A stretch of 64,000 bases of DNA from JACDAV01 sp964626755 (lineage in GTDB: Bacteria > Chloroflexota > Limnocylindria > Limnocylindrales > CSP1-4). A program made the translations under genes and the position numbers. Position 1 is the first letter of the stretch. Each line of letters begins with the position of its first letter. The notes under the pieces are model-generated. The model worked only from the letters and a program-made list of their open reading frames with translations, ran no database searches and was not told where the DNA came from. The stretch is from assembly GCA_964626755.1 (NCBI GenBank), contig CAZVGO010000051.1, positions 1 through 64,000 of the forward strand, written 5' to 3'. Of this stretch, positions 44,794 to 52,289 are shown in pieces.

Positions 44794-45051
44794 ATGACCG
44801 AGCCAATTGATCCCCAGCCCCCTACCCCGCCGGAAGACCCTTCGCGGTTACGTGACCGCCGCGACCGTGGCGTCGACACCGGCACGGTCGTATGGGGGGC
44901 GATCCTTCTCGCGATCGGCGCGTGGTTCTTCCTCGAGCACACCCTCGGGATCCGGCTGCCGTCAATCGATTGGGGCGACTTCTGGCCGGTGATCCTCATT
45001 GTGGTCGGTGCGGTCGTGATCTACCAGGGTATGCGGCGACGGACCGGCTGA
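44794..45051 (+). CDS. Small two-helix membrane protein (85 aa)
   Basis: A Pro-rich N-terminus (EPIDPQPPTPPEDPSRLRDRRDRG) is followed by GTVVWGAILLAIGAWFFLEHTLGI and DFWPVILIVVGAVVIYQGM, the paired helices of DUF5668/LiaF-like small membrane proteins. The ATG has GGAGG 10 bases upstream. The stop overlaps the CTG start of the DUF1684 gene (CTGA), so it heads an operon with that gene and a GNAT. Function is unknown, possibly envelope-stress related. Confidence 0.75.
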   Translation: MTEPIDPQPPTPPEDPSRLRDRRDRGVDTGTVVWGAILLAIGAWFFLEHTLGIRLPSIDWGDFWPVILIVVGAVVIYQGMRRRTG

Positions 45052-45665
45052 CCCTCGCCGACTGGCGTCGTCGCGTCTCGGAGCTCTACGCCGACGTCCG
45101 GCGTCTGGCGCACAAGGATCCGGAGGGGGCATGGCACCTCTGGGTCGACGTTCGGGCGGATCTCTTCCGGACGCACCCACAATCGCCGGTGCCCGTGTCA
45201 GAGCGCGCCAGGTTCCGCGCGCGCCATTGGCCCTACAACTCGGCCCTTCGATTCGAGGTCGCGGTTCAGGCCGCGCCGTCGGCTGCGTTGGGCGCGCTCC
45301 CGCTCGAGCTGCCGAACAGCGGCTCGGACACGCTCGCGTTCTCGCGGATCGGCAGCGTGGAGGTGCCGTTCGCCGAGGGCCCACGCCGACTGTCGGTGTT
45401 CTGGATGGCGGGCTACGCGGGCGGGCTGTTCCTGCCGTTCCGGGACACGACGAACGGCGCCGAGACGTACGGCGCCGGGCGCTACCTGCTCGACGGCGCC
45501 AAGAGCGCAGACCTCGGCGGCGAGCCGGACCGGGGCACGCTGATCCTCGACTTCAACTTCGCGTTCCATCCTTCGTGCGCGTTCGACCCGCAGTGGGCCT
45601 GCCCGCTCGCGCCTCCCGAGAACCGCCTCGACCTGCCGCTCCGCGCCGGCGAGCGCCTGACGTGA
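45048..45665 (+). CDS. DUF1684 domain-containing protein, apparent CTG start
   Basis: This 205-residue protein matches DUF1684: LADWRRRVSELYADVRR, DLFRTHPQSPVPVSERARF, FWMAGYAGGLFLPFRDTTNGAETYGAGRYLLD and LDFNFAFHPSCAFDP...LAPPENRLDLPLRAGE. Function is unknown. No ATG, GTG or TTG sits near the family N-terminus. The in-frame CTG at 45048 overlaps the preceding stop (CTGA) in the same way ATGA/GTGA overlaps occur elsewhere here, making CTG the likely start. The only conventional upstream start would overlap the previous gene by some 160 bases. Confidence 0.82.
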   Translation: MTLADWRRRVSELYADVRRLAHKDPEGAWHLWVDVRADLFRTHPQSPVPVSERARFRARHWPYNSALRFEVAVQAAPSAALGALPLELPNSGSDTLAFSRIGSVEVPFAEGPRRLSVFWMAGYAGGLFLPFRDTTNGAETYGAGRYLLDGAKSADLGGEPDRGTLILDFNFAFHPSCAFDPQWACPLAPPENRLDLPLRAGERLT

Positions 45666-46198
45666 CGGCCGAGACGGTCCGCGCGGCCACGCCCGCGGAC
45701 GCACAATCGGTTGCTCGCGTCCACGTCGACACGTGGCGCGCCGCCTACGCGGGCCTCATCCCGCAAGCCGTTCTGGACGGCCTGTCCGTCGAGCGGCGCG
45801 AGGAGTTCTGGCGATCGGTCGCGGAGGCGCCCGGCGAGGATGGGCTCCTGGTCGCCGAGGCGAATGGACGCGTTGTGGGGTTCGCTTCGACGGGGCCGGC
45901 CCGAGACGACGACCTGCCCGCAGGTTCGGGCGAGGTCCTGGCGATCTACGTCGAGCCGGCGGCGTGGGGGAAGGGCCACGGCGCGCGGCTGCTTCGCCAG
46001 GCTCTCGCCGATCTTCGCGAGCGCCACCTGGACCCGGTGGTCCTGTGGGTCCTCACCGAGAACAGCCGCGGCCGCGGCTTCTACGAGGCAATGGGCTGGC
46101 AACCCGACGGCACCGCGCGACCGATCGACGTCGGCGGCACGTCCGTCGAGGAGGTCCGCTATCGGGCACGTGACGGGAACAGCGTCGCCGCTCGATGA
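45662..46198 (+). CDS. GNAT-family N-acetyltransferase
   Basis: This 178-residue acetyl-CoA-dependent acyltransferase has VRAATPADAQSVARVHVDTWRAAYAGLIP at the N-terminus. The acetyl-CoA loop is IYVEPAAWGKGHGARLLRQAL, and VVLWVLTENSRGRGFYEAMGWQPDG forms the final strand-helix. The start GTG overlaps the DUF1684 stop (GTGA). The acceptor is unknown; this subgroup includes enzymes acting on small amines, antibiotics and ribosomal proteins. Confidence 0.88.
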   Translation: MTAETVRAATPADAQSVARVHVDTWRAAYAGLIPQAVLDGLSVERREEFWRSVAEAPGEDGLLVAEANGRVVGFASTGPARDDDLPAGSGEVLAIYVEPAAWGKGHGARLLRQALADLRERHLDPVVLWVLTENSRGRGFYEAMGWQPDGTARPIDVGGTSVEEVRYRARDGNSVAAR

Positions 46199-46354
46199 CC
46201 CTCGGCGGAATACGCCGGGACCGGTACGATCGGCCTACCCGGCCCCCGGACCCTTGGCGCCTCCGCCGCGGGGGACCCCGAACGCCATCATGTAGTCGAC
46301 GCCGTTCGGGACCGCCCCGCGCTCCCCGACCGGCGCCGTTTTCGGGGTCCGTGC

Positions 46355-47527
46355 GTGCGCTTTTTCACTTCCCGCCCGGGCGAGGACGAGCGGCTCCTGT
46401 GGTCCCGCGACATCCGCTTCACGAACAGGGTGGCGCAGGTCCTCCCTGAAGCGCGCGTCCTCGAGCTCGAGTCGGGCAGTGCGATCATCGCGCCCGCAGG
46501 CGACCTGACCGAGCTGCTCGTCGGGGAGATCGCGCGGGGCGTCCGCTCCCCGGACTATGGCCTCGTCGCCATCGACCGCTCGCTTCCGGAGAGCGACCGG
46601 TACGTCGTCGCGCTGTCGGCCGCCGTCCAGCTGTCCGGGCTGGCCGACCGGATCGGAATGGCCCAGTCGACCCACGTCGTCCAGACGAAGACCCTCGACT
46701 ACTTCTTCAACCTCCGCAACAAGCACGCGGTCCAGTTCCAGCCGATCGTCCAGCTGGCAACCGGGCAGCTCCACGAGTACGAGTGCCTGTTCCGTCCCGA
46801 GATGCCGATGCTGCCCCAGTCGATCAGCTCGATCGTCCAGGCGGCGATCGACACCGAGCGCTCGGTCGAGCTCGACAACTTCATCGTCCGGGCGATTCTC
46901 GATCGAGCCGGGGCGATCCAGGCCCTTCGCACGCTCGAGGGTCGCGAGCCGTTCCGGTTCGCGATCAACCTCACCCCGGCGAGCCTCCTCGACCCGATGT
47001 TCGAGGCGAAGCGCTTCGCCCAAGCCGTCCACGGGATCGGCCTGACGCCGCGCCAGATCACGCTCGAGTGCACGGAGCAGCAGGCCGTCTCCGACGTCGT
47101 GCCGCTCCGCAAGCAGGTCAAGGCGCTCCGCCGGCTCGGCTTCGGGTTCGCCGTCGACGACGCGGGCGCGGGCTACGCGAGCTTCGCGCTCATCGCCGCG
47201 CTCCGGCCATCGGGCATCAAGATCGACAGGGAGATCGTCCACCGGATCGCGAAGGACGACGCGAAGCAGGCGCTCGTCGAGGCGTTCGTGTCGTTCGGCC
47301 GGAGGATCGGCGCACAGCTCCTCGCCGAGGGGATCGAGAAGCGGGCGGACCTCCAGGCGCTCAGGACGCTCGGCGTGGAGCTCGGCCAGGGATACCTCCT
47401 CGGCCGGCCCTCCTCGATGCCCCAGCCTCCGCGCCGGCTCGACGTCCTCGGCGCCGTCATCCGGTCGCGCCCGCGATCAAGGCGCGAGCCGAGCACGGCC
47501 GTCATCGCCGTCGATCAGAGCGCATAG
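46355..47527 (+). CDS. EAL-domain protein (cyclic-di-GMP phosphodiesterase)
   Basis: This 390-residue protein has an N-terminal ~110-residue region of unknown type, then an EAL domain (~125-365). EAL itself reads ECL (HEYECLFRP), and the remaining catalytic residues look intact: INLTPAS (Asn), LECTEQ (Glu), VDDAGAGYASF (Asp pair), SGIKIDREIV (Lys), LLAEGIEK (Glu) and GQGYLLGRP (Gln). Activity toward c-di-GMP is therefore plausible. GTG start; the upstream ATG/GTG options are few. No GGDEF partner is in the window. It appears monocistronic. Confidence 0.87.
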   Translation: MRFFTSRPGEDERLLWSRDIRFTNRVAQVLPEARVLELESGSAIIAPAGDLTELLVGEIARGVRSPDYGLVAIDRSLPESDRYVVALSAAVQLSGLADRIGMAQSTHVVQTKTLDYFFNLRNKHAVQFQPIVQLATGQLHEYECLFRPEMPMLPQSISSIVQAAIDTERSVELDNFIVRAILDRAGAIQALRTLEGREPFRFAINLTPASLLDPMFEAKRFAQAVHGIGLTPRQITLECTEQQAVSDVVPLRKQVKALRRLGFGFAVDDAGAGYASFALIAALRPSGIKIDREIVHRIAKDDAKQALVEAFVSFGRRIGAQLLAEGIEKRADLQALRTLGVELGQGYLLGRPSSMPQPPRRLDVLGAVIRSRPRSRREPSTAVIAVDQSA

Positions 47528-47549
47528 CGAGGTCTTCTCGCGCGATTTC

Positions 47550-47693
47550 TTCTCAGATGCCCCCTTGGGGACGGCCATCCGAGCGTGGTTGTCACCCGTC
47601 CTCCCCGGGAACGGATGAGAAAGCGGCGCGCTCGCAGCGATCTCGTCAGGCGACGATGGGCGCGTTCCCGTCTTCCCCAGGGACATTTGAGAA
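47550..47693. repeat. Three related repeat units upstream of an F420 enzyme gene
   Basis: Units of ~25-27 bases with the form CCGTC-(2-7 C/T)-GGG-A/G...TGAGAA occur at 47596-47622 and 47668-47693 in direct orientation, and once inverted at 47550-47574. They fill the 203-base gap before the split-barrel gene. They may be operators or a degenerate repeat; no known element is recognised. Confidence 0.4.
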
Positions 47694-47730
47694 TCTCTCG
47701 GGTCGCGTCTCGCTCGCGTACCATCCGGCC

Positions 47731-48150
47731 ATGCCCAGCTCGACCCCGGCCGGGGCGCCGACCGTCATTCCCCAACCGATCCGCGACTTCCTCGCCGCGC
47801 CGCGGGTCGCGACCATCTCGACGATCGGCCCCGACGGCGCGCCTCACCAGGCGCTCGTCTGGTACGCGCTCGATGGCGCCACGCTGTACGTCAACAGCCG
47901 GCGGGAGCGCCGGTGGCCGCGCAACCTCGAGCGGGATGGGCGAATCAGCGTCGCCGTCCACGATCACGAGAAGCTCGGGCACTGGGTGGGGTTGAGCGGC
48001 ACGGCGGAGACCGTCCGGACGGGCGACGGGGCGATCGAGGACATCCAGGCCATGGCCCGCCGCTACGGCGGCGATCCCGCGGGGTTCACGGGCCAGGACC
48101 GGGTCACCTTTGCGGTGCGCATCGATCGCACGTATGAGTACTGGAGCTGA
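47731..48150 (+). CDS. F420-dependent split-barrel oxidoreductase (PPOX class)
   Basis: This 139-residue flavin/deazaflavin-dependent enzyme of the pyridoxamine-phosphate-oxidase-like fold has FLAAPRVATISTIGPDGAPHQALVWYALDGATLYVNSRRERRWPRNL and ISVAVHDHEKLGHWVGLSGTAE. This is the pattern of PPOX-class F420 enzymes that reduce quinones, biliverdin or similar substrates. The ATG at 47731 is fixed by TACCAT exactly 6 bases upstream (47719-47724), a leaderless arrangement. It leads the F420 island; the FGD-like gene begins two bases after its stop. Confidence 0.85.
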   Translation: MPSSTPAGAPTVIPQPIRDFLAAPRVATISTIGPDGAPHQALVWYALDGATLYVNSRRERRWPRNLERDGRISVAVHDHEKLGHWVGLSGTAETVRTGDGAIEDIQAMARRYGGDPAGFTGQDRVTFAVRIDRTYEYWS

Positions 48151-48152
48151 CG

Positions 48153-49148
48153 ATGGCGCGAGCGAAGATCGGCTACGCCGCGATGCTCGAGCAGTTCGGG
48201 CCGCGCGAGGTCGTCGACTACTCGGTCGCGGCGGAGAAGGCCGGATTCAGCGGGGTCATGGCCGCCGACCATTACCAGCCGTGGGTCCCCCAGCAGGGCC
48301 AGGCCGCGTTCGTGTGGAACGTGATGACCGCGATCGCCGAGCGGACGAAGGGCGACATCGGACCCGGCGTGACCTGCCCGTCGTTCCGGATGCACCCGGC
48401 TATCGTCGCCCAGGCCTCGGCCACGCTCGCGGCGATGTACCCGGGCCGGCACTGGCTGGGTCTCGGCTCGGGTGAGGCGCTCAACGAGCACATCCTCGGC
48501 GAGTACTGGCCGGAGACGCCGGAGCGAATCAACCGGATGTTCGAGGCGATCGAGATCATCCGCAAGCTGTTCGGCAGCAAGGGCAAGGACGTCAAGCACG
48601 AGGGCAAGTACTTCAAGCTCGAGTCGACCCGCCTGTGGACGATGCCGGACGAGCCGCCGCCGATCTTCATCGCCACCGCCGGCCCGGTCACCGCGAAGAA
48701 GACCGGGATGTACGCCGACGGCCTGATCACGGTCGGCGCGCCGGAAGAGAAGATCGGGATGATCTTCGACAAGGTCCGGGAGGGAGCGCGCGAGGCCGGC
48801 CGGGACCCGTCGAAGCTCCGCTTCATCGGTCAGCTCCACCTGTCGTGGGCGCCGACCGATGAGGAAGCGCTCCGGAACGCGATGGTCGAGTGGCCGAACG
48901 GCGGGATGAAGTTCCCGAAGCAGGACATCAAGAGCCCGCTCGACTTCGAGCAGATGGCGAAGCTCGTCCGGCCGGAGGACTTCCAGGGCCGGATGCTCAT
49001 CTCGTCGGATCCCGAGAAGCATCGCCAGCAGATCCAGAAGTTCATCGACCTGGGCTTCGACCAGGTGTACCTCCACAACGTCGGCCGGAACCAGACCGAG
49101 TGGATCGAGGTGTTCTCCCGCGACGTGCTGCCGAAGCTGACCGCGTGA
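48153..49148 (+). CDS. FGD-like LLM F420-dependent oxidoreductase (TIGR03557 type)
   Basis: This 331-residue TIM-barrel F420 enzyme is closest to F420-dependent glucose-6-phosphate dehydrogenase. By direct count His40 and Trp44 (MAADHYQPW) match the FGD1 active-site His40/Trp44. Glu108 in GLGSGEALNE corresponds to FGD1 Glu109. The FGD1 phosphate-binding Lys near 198 is not clearly kept (TVGAPEEK), so glucose-6-phosphate may not be the substrate; related enzymes oxidise alcohols or hydroxy-lipids. It probably reduces F420 with an alcohol substrate. It is tightly packed between the split-barrel gene and a second LLM gene (2- and 1-base gaps). Confidence 0.9.
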   Translation: MARAKIGYAAMLEQFGPREVVDYSVAAEKAGFSGVMAADHYQPWVPQQGQAAFVWNVMTAIAERTKGDIGPGVTCPSFRMHPAIVAQASATLAAMYPGRHWLGLGSGEALNEHILGEYWPETPERINRMFEAIEIIRKLFGSKGKDVKHEGKYFKLESTRLWTMPDEPPPIFIATAGPVTAKKTGMYADGLITVGAPEEKIGMIFDKVREGAREAGRDPSKLRFIGQLHLSWAPTDEEALRNAMVEWPNGGMKFPKQDIKSPLDFEQMAKLVRPEDFQGRMLISSDPEKHRQQIQKFIDLGFDQVYLHNVGRNQTEWIEVFSRDVLPKLTA

Positions 49149-49149
49149 C

Positions 49150-50076
49150 ATGAAGTTCGGCGCGCAGCTCTGGTCGCAGGCGACCGACTGGCCGAGCTGG
49201 CGCGACGCCGCGCTGGCCGCCGAGGCGGCGGGCTGGGACTCGGTCTGGACCTGGGATCACCTGCTGGCGATCTTCGGCCCGTGGGAACAGCCGATCTTCG
49301 AGGGCTGGGCGACGCTGTGCGGGACGGCCACGATCACGAAACGGGTCAAGCTCGGCCTGATGGTCGGAGCGAACACCTTCCGCAACCCCGGACTCACCGC
49401 GAAGCTCGTGACCACGCTCGATCACCTGTCCGGCGGCCGCGCGATCCTCGGGATCGGCGGCGCCTGGTTCGAGCGGGAGCACGACGCGTTCGGGATCGAC
49501 TTCGGACGCGGCTTCGGGGAACGGCTTGACCGGCTCGACGAGGCCGTGATGCTCATGCGCCGCCTGCTCGACGGCGAGCGGGTGACCCACGATGGGGACC
49601 ATTACCAGTTTCACGACGCGCTGTGCGAGCCGCGCCCGATCCAGGCGAAGCTGCCGATCCTCATCGGCGGGTCCGGGCCGAAGAAGACGCTTCGGACGAC
49701 GGCGCTCCGAGCGGACGCATGGAACACGGCCGGCACCGTGGACGAGGTCCGGGCGAAGATCGAGATCCTCGAGGCCCACTGTGCGGACGTGGGCCGCGAC
49801 CCGGCGGAGATCGAGCGGACCATCAGCTTTCCGATTGTCATCCGGGAAAAGCCACGGGCCGCCGAAACCGCCTACGGGAAGCTGCTGGAGCACAACGGCG
49901 CGAAGGACGTCGGCAACGTTCCCTTGTTGCTGGGCCCGCCCGGGCAGGTCGCAGACGCGATCCGCCCGTACCGCGAGCTCGGCTTCAGGACCGTCATCTC
50001 GCGGCTGCCGGCGCCGTTCGATCGCGAGACGATCGACCGGATCGGCGAGGTCGAGGCTGCTCTCGGCGATGCCTGA
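49150..50076 (+). CDS. LLM-class F420-dependent oxidoreductase (TIGR03560-like)
   Basis: This 308-residue luciferase-superfamily enzyme has KFGAQLWSQATDWPSWRDAALAAEAAGWDSVWTWDHL, then VKLGLMVGANTFRNPGLTAKLVTTLDHLSGGRAILGIGGAW. LPILIGGSGPKKTLRTTALRADAWNTAG is the late phosphate/isoprenoid-side motif. It likely oxidises or reduces an organic substrate with F420. The ATG comes one base after the previous stop, and the cofD start overlaps its last 8 bases, so it is transcribed with F420 biosynthesis. It is a paralogue of the LLM gene at 53097. Confidence 0.9.
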   Translation: MKFGAQLWSQATDWPSWRDAALAAEAAGWDSVWTWDHLLAIFGPWEQPIFEGWATLCGTATITKRVKLGLMVGANTFRNPGLTAKLVTTLDHLSGGRAILGIGGAWFEREHDAFGIDFGRGFGERLDRLDEAVMLMRRLLDGERVTHDGDHYQFHDALCEPRPIQAKLPILIGGSGPKKTLRTTALRADAWNTAGTVDEVRAKIEILEAHCADVGRDPAEIERTISFPIVIREKPRAAETAYGKLLEHNGAKDVGNVPLLLGPPGQVADAIRPYRELGFRTVISRLPAPFDRETIDRIGEVEAALGDA

Positions 50077-51016
50077 GCGGGCGCGCGTCGTCGCCCTCGC
50101 CGGGGGCGTCGGCGGCGCGAAGCTCGCCCACGGGCTCCAGTCCCATCTCGGTGATCGCCTGACGGTCGTCGTCAACACCGCCGATGACATGGAGCGCCAC
50201 GGCCTCCTCGTGATGCCGGATCACGACACCGTCATGTACACGCTCGCCGGGCTGGCGAACCGCGACCAGGGCTGGGGGCTGGAGAGCGAGACGTACGCCG
50301 CCGCCGCGATGCTCGAGCGCTATGGCGAGGAGACCTGGTTCCGGCTCGGCGACCGGGACCTCGCGACGCACGTGGCCCGCACGCGTCGCCTCCGGGACGG
50401 CGAGCGGCTGACGGACGTCTGCCTCGGGCTCCAGCGCTCGCTCGGCGTCCCCGCCCGGATCCTGCCGATGACCGACGACATCGTCCGGACCGAGGTCCGG
50501 AGTGACGTGGGCTGGCTCGACTTCCAGGACTACTTCGTCCGGCGGCACCAGGAGCCCGAGGTTCGGGAGGTGCGGTTTCGTGGCGTCGAGGCCGCGACAG
50601 CGACGCGGGAAGTCCTCGACGCCATCGGCTCCGCGTCGGTCGTCGTCGTCGCGCCGTCGAACCCGATCGTGTCGATCGGACCGATCCTCGCGGTCGCGGG
50701 CGTTCGCGACGCGCTCGGGGCTGCCCGCGGCCGTGGTGCGCCGATCGTCGCGATCTCCGGGATCGTGGGCGGCAAGGCGCTCAAGGGGCCGGCCGACCGG
50801 ATGCTCGCGTCGCTCGGCCACGAGGCGAGCGCGCTCGGCGTCGCCCGCCTCTACGGGGCCTGGGTCGACACCTTCGTGCTCGATTCGATCGATGCGGCCC
50901 TCGCTCCGGCCATCGAGGCGCTGGGCATCCGCGTCGTGATCACGGACACGATCATGTCCGACGACCGGGCGCGGGCCCGCCTCGCGAAGGAGATCCTGAC
51001 CGCCGCCGGCTACTGA
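50069..51016 (+). CDS. cofD: 2-phospho-L-lactate transferase (F420 biosynthesis)
   Basis: CofD/FbiA joins the phospholactate (or phosphoenolpyruvate) moiety to the deazaflavin Fo, giving F420-0 or dehydro-F420-0. The 315-residue protein shows VVALAGGVGGAKLAHGL, VVVNTADDMERHGLLVMPDHDTVMYTLAGLAN, GWGLESETYAA, WFRLGDRDLATHVARTRRL, LPMTDDIVRTEV, VVVAPSNPIVSIGPILAV and ISGIVGGKALKGPADRML, all family hallmarks. Start is ATG at 50069, overlapping the LLM gene by 8 bases. cofC and cofE follow within 1.3 kb. Fo synthase genes (cofG/H or fbiC) are not in the window. Confidence 0.95.
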   Translation: MPERARVVALAGGVGGAKLAHGLQSHLGDRLTVVVNTADDMERHGLLVMPDHDTVMYTLAGLANRDQGWGLESETYAAAAMLERYGEETWFRLGDRDLATHVARTRRLRDGERLTDVCLGLQRSLGVPARILPMTDDIVRTEVRSDVGWLDFQDYFVRRHQEPEVREVRFRGVEAATATREVLDAIGSASVVVVAPSNPIVSIGPILAVAGVRDALGAARGRGAPIVAISGIVGGKALKGPADRMLASLGHEASALGVARLYGAWVDTFVLDSIDAALAPAIEALGIRVVITDTIMSDDRARARLAKEILTAAGY

Positions 51017-51019
51017 GCC

Positions 51020-51391
51020 TCAGCCGATGATCTCGGCCCCGACCAGCACGAGGACGAGGAGCGCGATCACCGACCCGATCGGGACGTACCAGACGGTCGC
51101 CATGGCGAGCGCGATCGCGATCTGGAGGATCCCGGCCGTGCCAAAGGCGAGGCCCGCGGCGACCGCCAGCCAGGCGAGCCCGGACACGACGAACAGGATC
51201 TTCATCGCCGTTGAACGCGGGTCGATCCCGATCCGCATGACGACCGCTGCCCACGTGCCGAGCGCGCCGGCGTAAGGCCCGTGGCGCCGCGTCGTGTCGT
51301 CGCCGGTCCGGAGCGCCCGGGCGCCGTCGAACAGCATCCAGGCGCCCAGGGCAAGCGAGAGGACCGTCGCAAGCGCGATGTTCCAGGACAT
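51020..51391 (-). CDS. Four-helix membrane protein (123 aa)
   Basis: A compact membrane protein: NIALATVLSLALGAWMLFDGARAL, a short loop, GALGTWAAVVMRIG, ILFVVSGLAWLAVAAGLAFG and VPIGSVIALLVLVLVGAEII. The family is not recognised. The ATG at 51391 is chosen because TACAAT lies 7 bases upstream (51399-51404), predicting a leaderless transcript; ATG 51400 overlaps that box. It ends 4 bases after the cofD stop, convergent, and interrupts the F420 island on the opposite strand. Confidence 0.75.
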   Translation of the reverse strand: MSWNIALATVLSLALGAWMLFDGARALRTGDDTTRRHGPYAGALGTWAAVVMRIGIDPRSTAMKILFVVSGLAWLAVAAGLAFGTAGILQIAIALAMATVWYVPIGSVIALLVLVLVGAEIIG

Positions 51392-51434
51392 TGCCGGCAT
51401 TGTAGAGTCCCGGCTCACGGCTCCCGGAGGGTCA

Positions 51435-51636
51435 GTGGACTTTGTGCTGCTTGCCCGGGCGATCGGGCTCGGTTTCGCGATCGCGGCTGCGGTCGGCCAC
51501 GAGCGTCCTCGTCGGCGGTCAGAGCGGCTTCGGTCCGGCGTCACCCCGGGCGTGGCTGGTATGGGTGAACCGAGCCTCCGGCGCGCTGATCCTGGCCTTC
51601 GGCGTGGTCGCTATCGTCGCCGCGGTGCAGGGCTGA
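51435..51636 (+). pseudogene. LysE-family transporter remnant
   Basis: The first ~22 codons (VDFVLLARAIGLGFAIAAAVG) match the N-terminal helix of LysE-type amino-acid exporters, with GTG start and GGAGG 4 bases upstream. After a frame change, AWLVWVNRASGALILAFGVVAIVAA matches the C-terminal helix of the same family. The ~140 residues that should lie between them are missing. This looks like an internal deletion plus frameshift of a once complete gene, sitting between cofD and cofC. Confidence 0.65.
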
Positions 51637-51650
51637 GTACGATCTCGGAC

Positions 51651-52289
51651 ATGGAGCACCGTCCGGACGCGCCTCGGGTCTTCGTGATCGTGCCAGTCGG
51701 CACGCTCGACGGCGCGAAGTCGCGCCTAGGCGAGACCCTCGATGCCGAGGAGCGGCGAGATCTCGTGACGCGGATGGTCCGGCGGACCGTCGAGGCGGCG
51801 GTGAACACGCCCGGCGTCGCGGAGACGATCGTTGTCACGCCGGACGACGAGGTTCGCGGGCTCGCCCTGGCCGCCGGGGCGCGGCCGCTCCGGCAGCGGA
51901 GCCAGGGCCTCAACCGCGGCCTCCGCGAAGCCCGCGAGGAGGCAGTCGCCGGCGGCGCGGAGGCGGTGCTCGTCGTGCCGATCGACCTGCCGATGGTCTC
52001 GCCCGATGCCCTCGCCGCCGTTCTTGCTCCGCTCCGCGACCGGGACCGGCCGCTGGTGGTGGTCGTTCCGGACCGCCATGGCCGCGGCACGAACGCGCTG
52101 CTCGTCGCCCCACCGGACGCGATCGAATTCGGGTTCGGTGGCGACAGCCGGGCGGGACACGCGGCGTGCGCCATCGAGGCGGGGGCGCGGCTCGTCGAGC
52201 TCGACGGCCCGCTGACTCTCGACCTCGACACGTCCGACGACCTGCTGCTCGTCGAGGAGGCCGTCCCGGGCGCCGTCGATGGCCACTGA
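51651..52289 (+). CDS. cofC: 2-phospho-L-lactate guanylyltransferase (F420 biosynthesis)
   Basis: CofC activates phospholactate (or PEP) with GTP for transfer by CofD. The 212-residue nucleotidyltransferase shows VFVIVPVGTLDGAKSRLGETLDAEERRDLV, VVTPDDEVRGLALAAGA, GLNRGLREAREEA, VLVVPIDLPMVSPDAL, VVPDRHGRGTNALLVAPPDAIEFGFGGDSRAGHA and the final LDTSDDLLLVEEA. TACGAT lies 7 bases before the ATG (51638-51643), a leaderless arrangement. It overlaps cofE by 11 bases. The donor (2-PL, PEP or 3-PG) cannot be told from the sequence by eye. Confidence 0.93.
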   Translation: MEHRPDAPRVFVIVPVGTLDGAKSRLGETLDAEERRDLVTRMVRRTVEAAVNTPGVAETIVVTPDDEVRGLALAAGARPLRQRSQGLNRGLREAREEAVAGGAEAVLVVPIDLPMVSPDALAAVLAPLRDRDRPLVVVVPDRHGRGTNALLVAPPDAIEFGFGGDSRAGHAACAIEAGARLVELDGPLTLDLDTSDDLLLVEEAVPGAVDGH

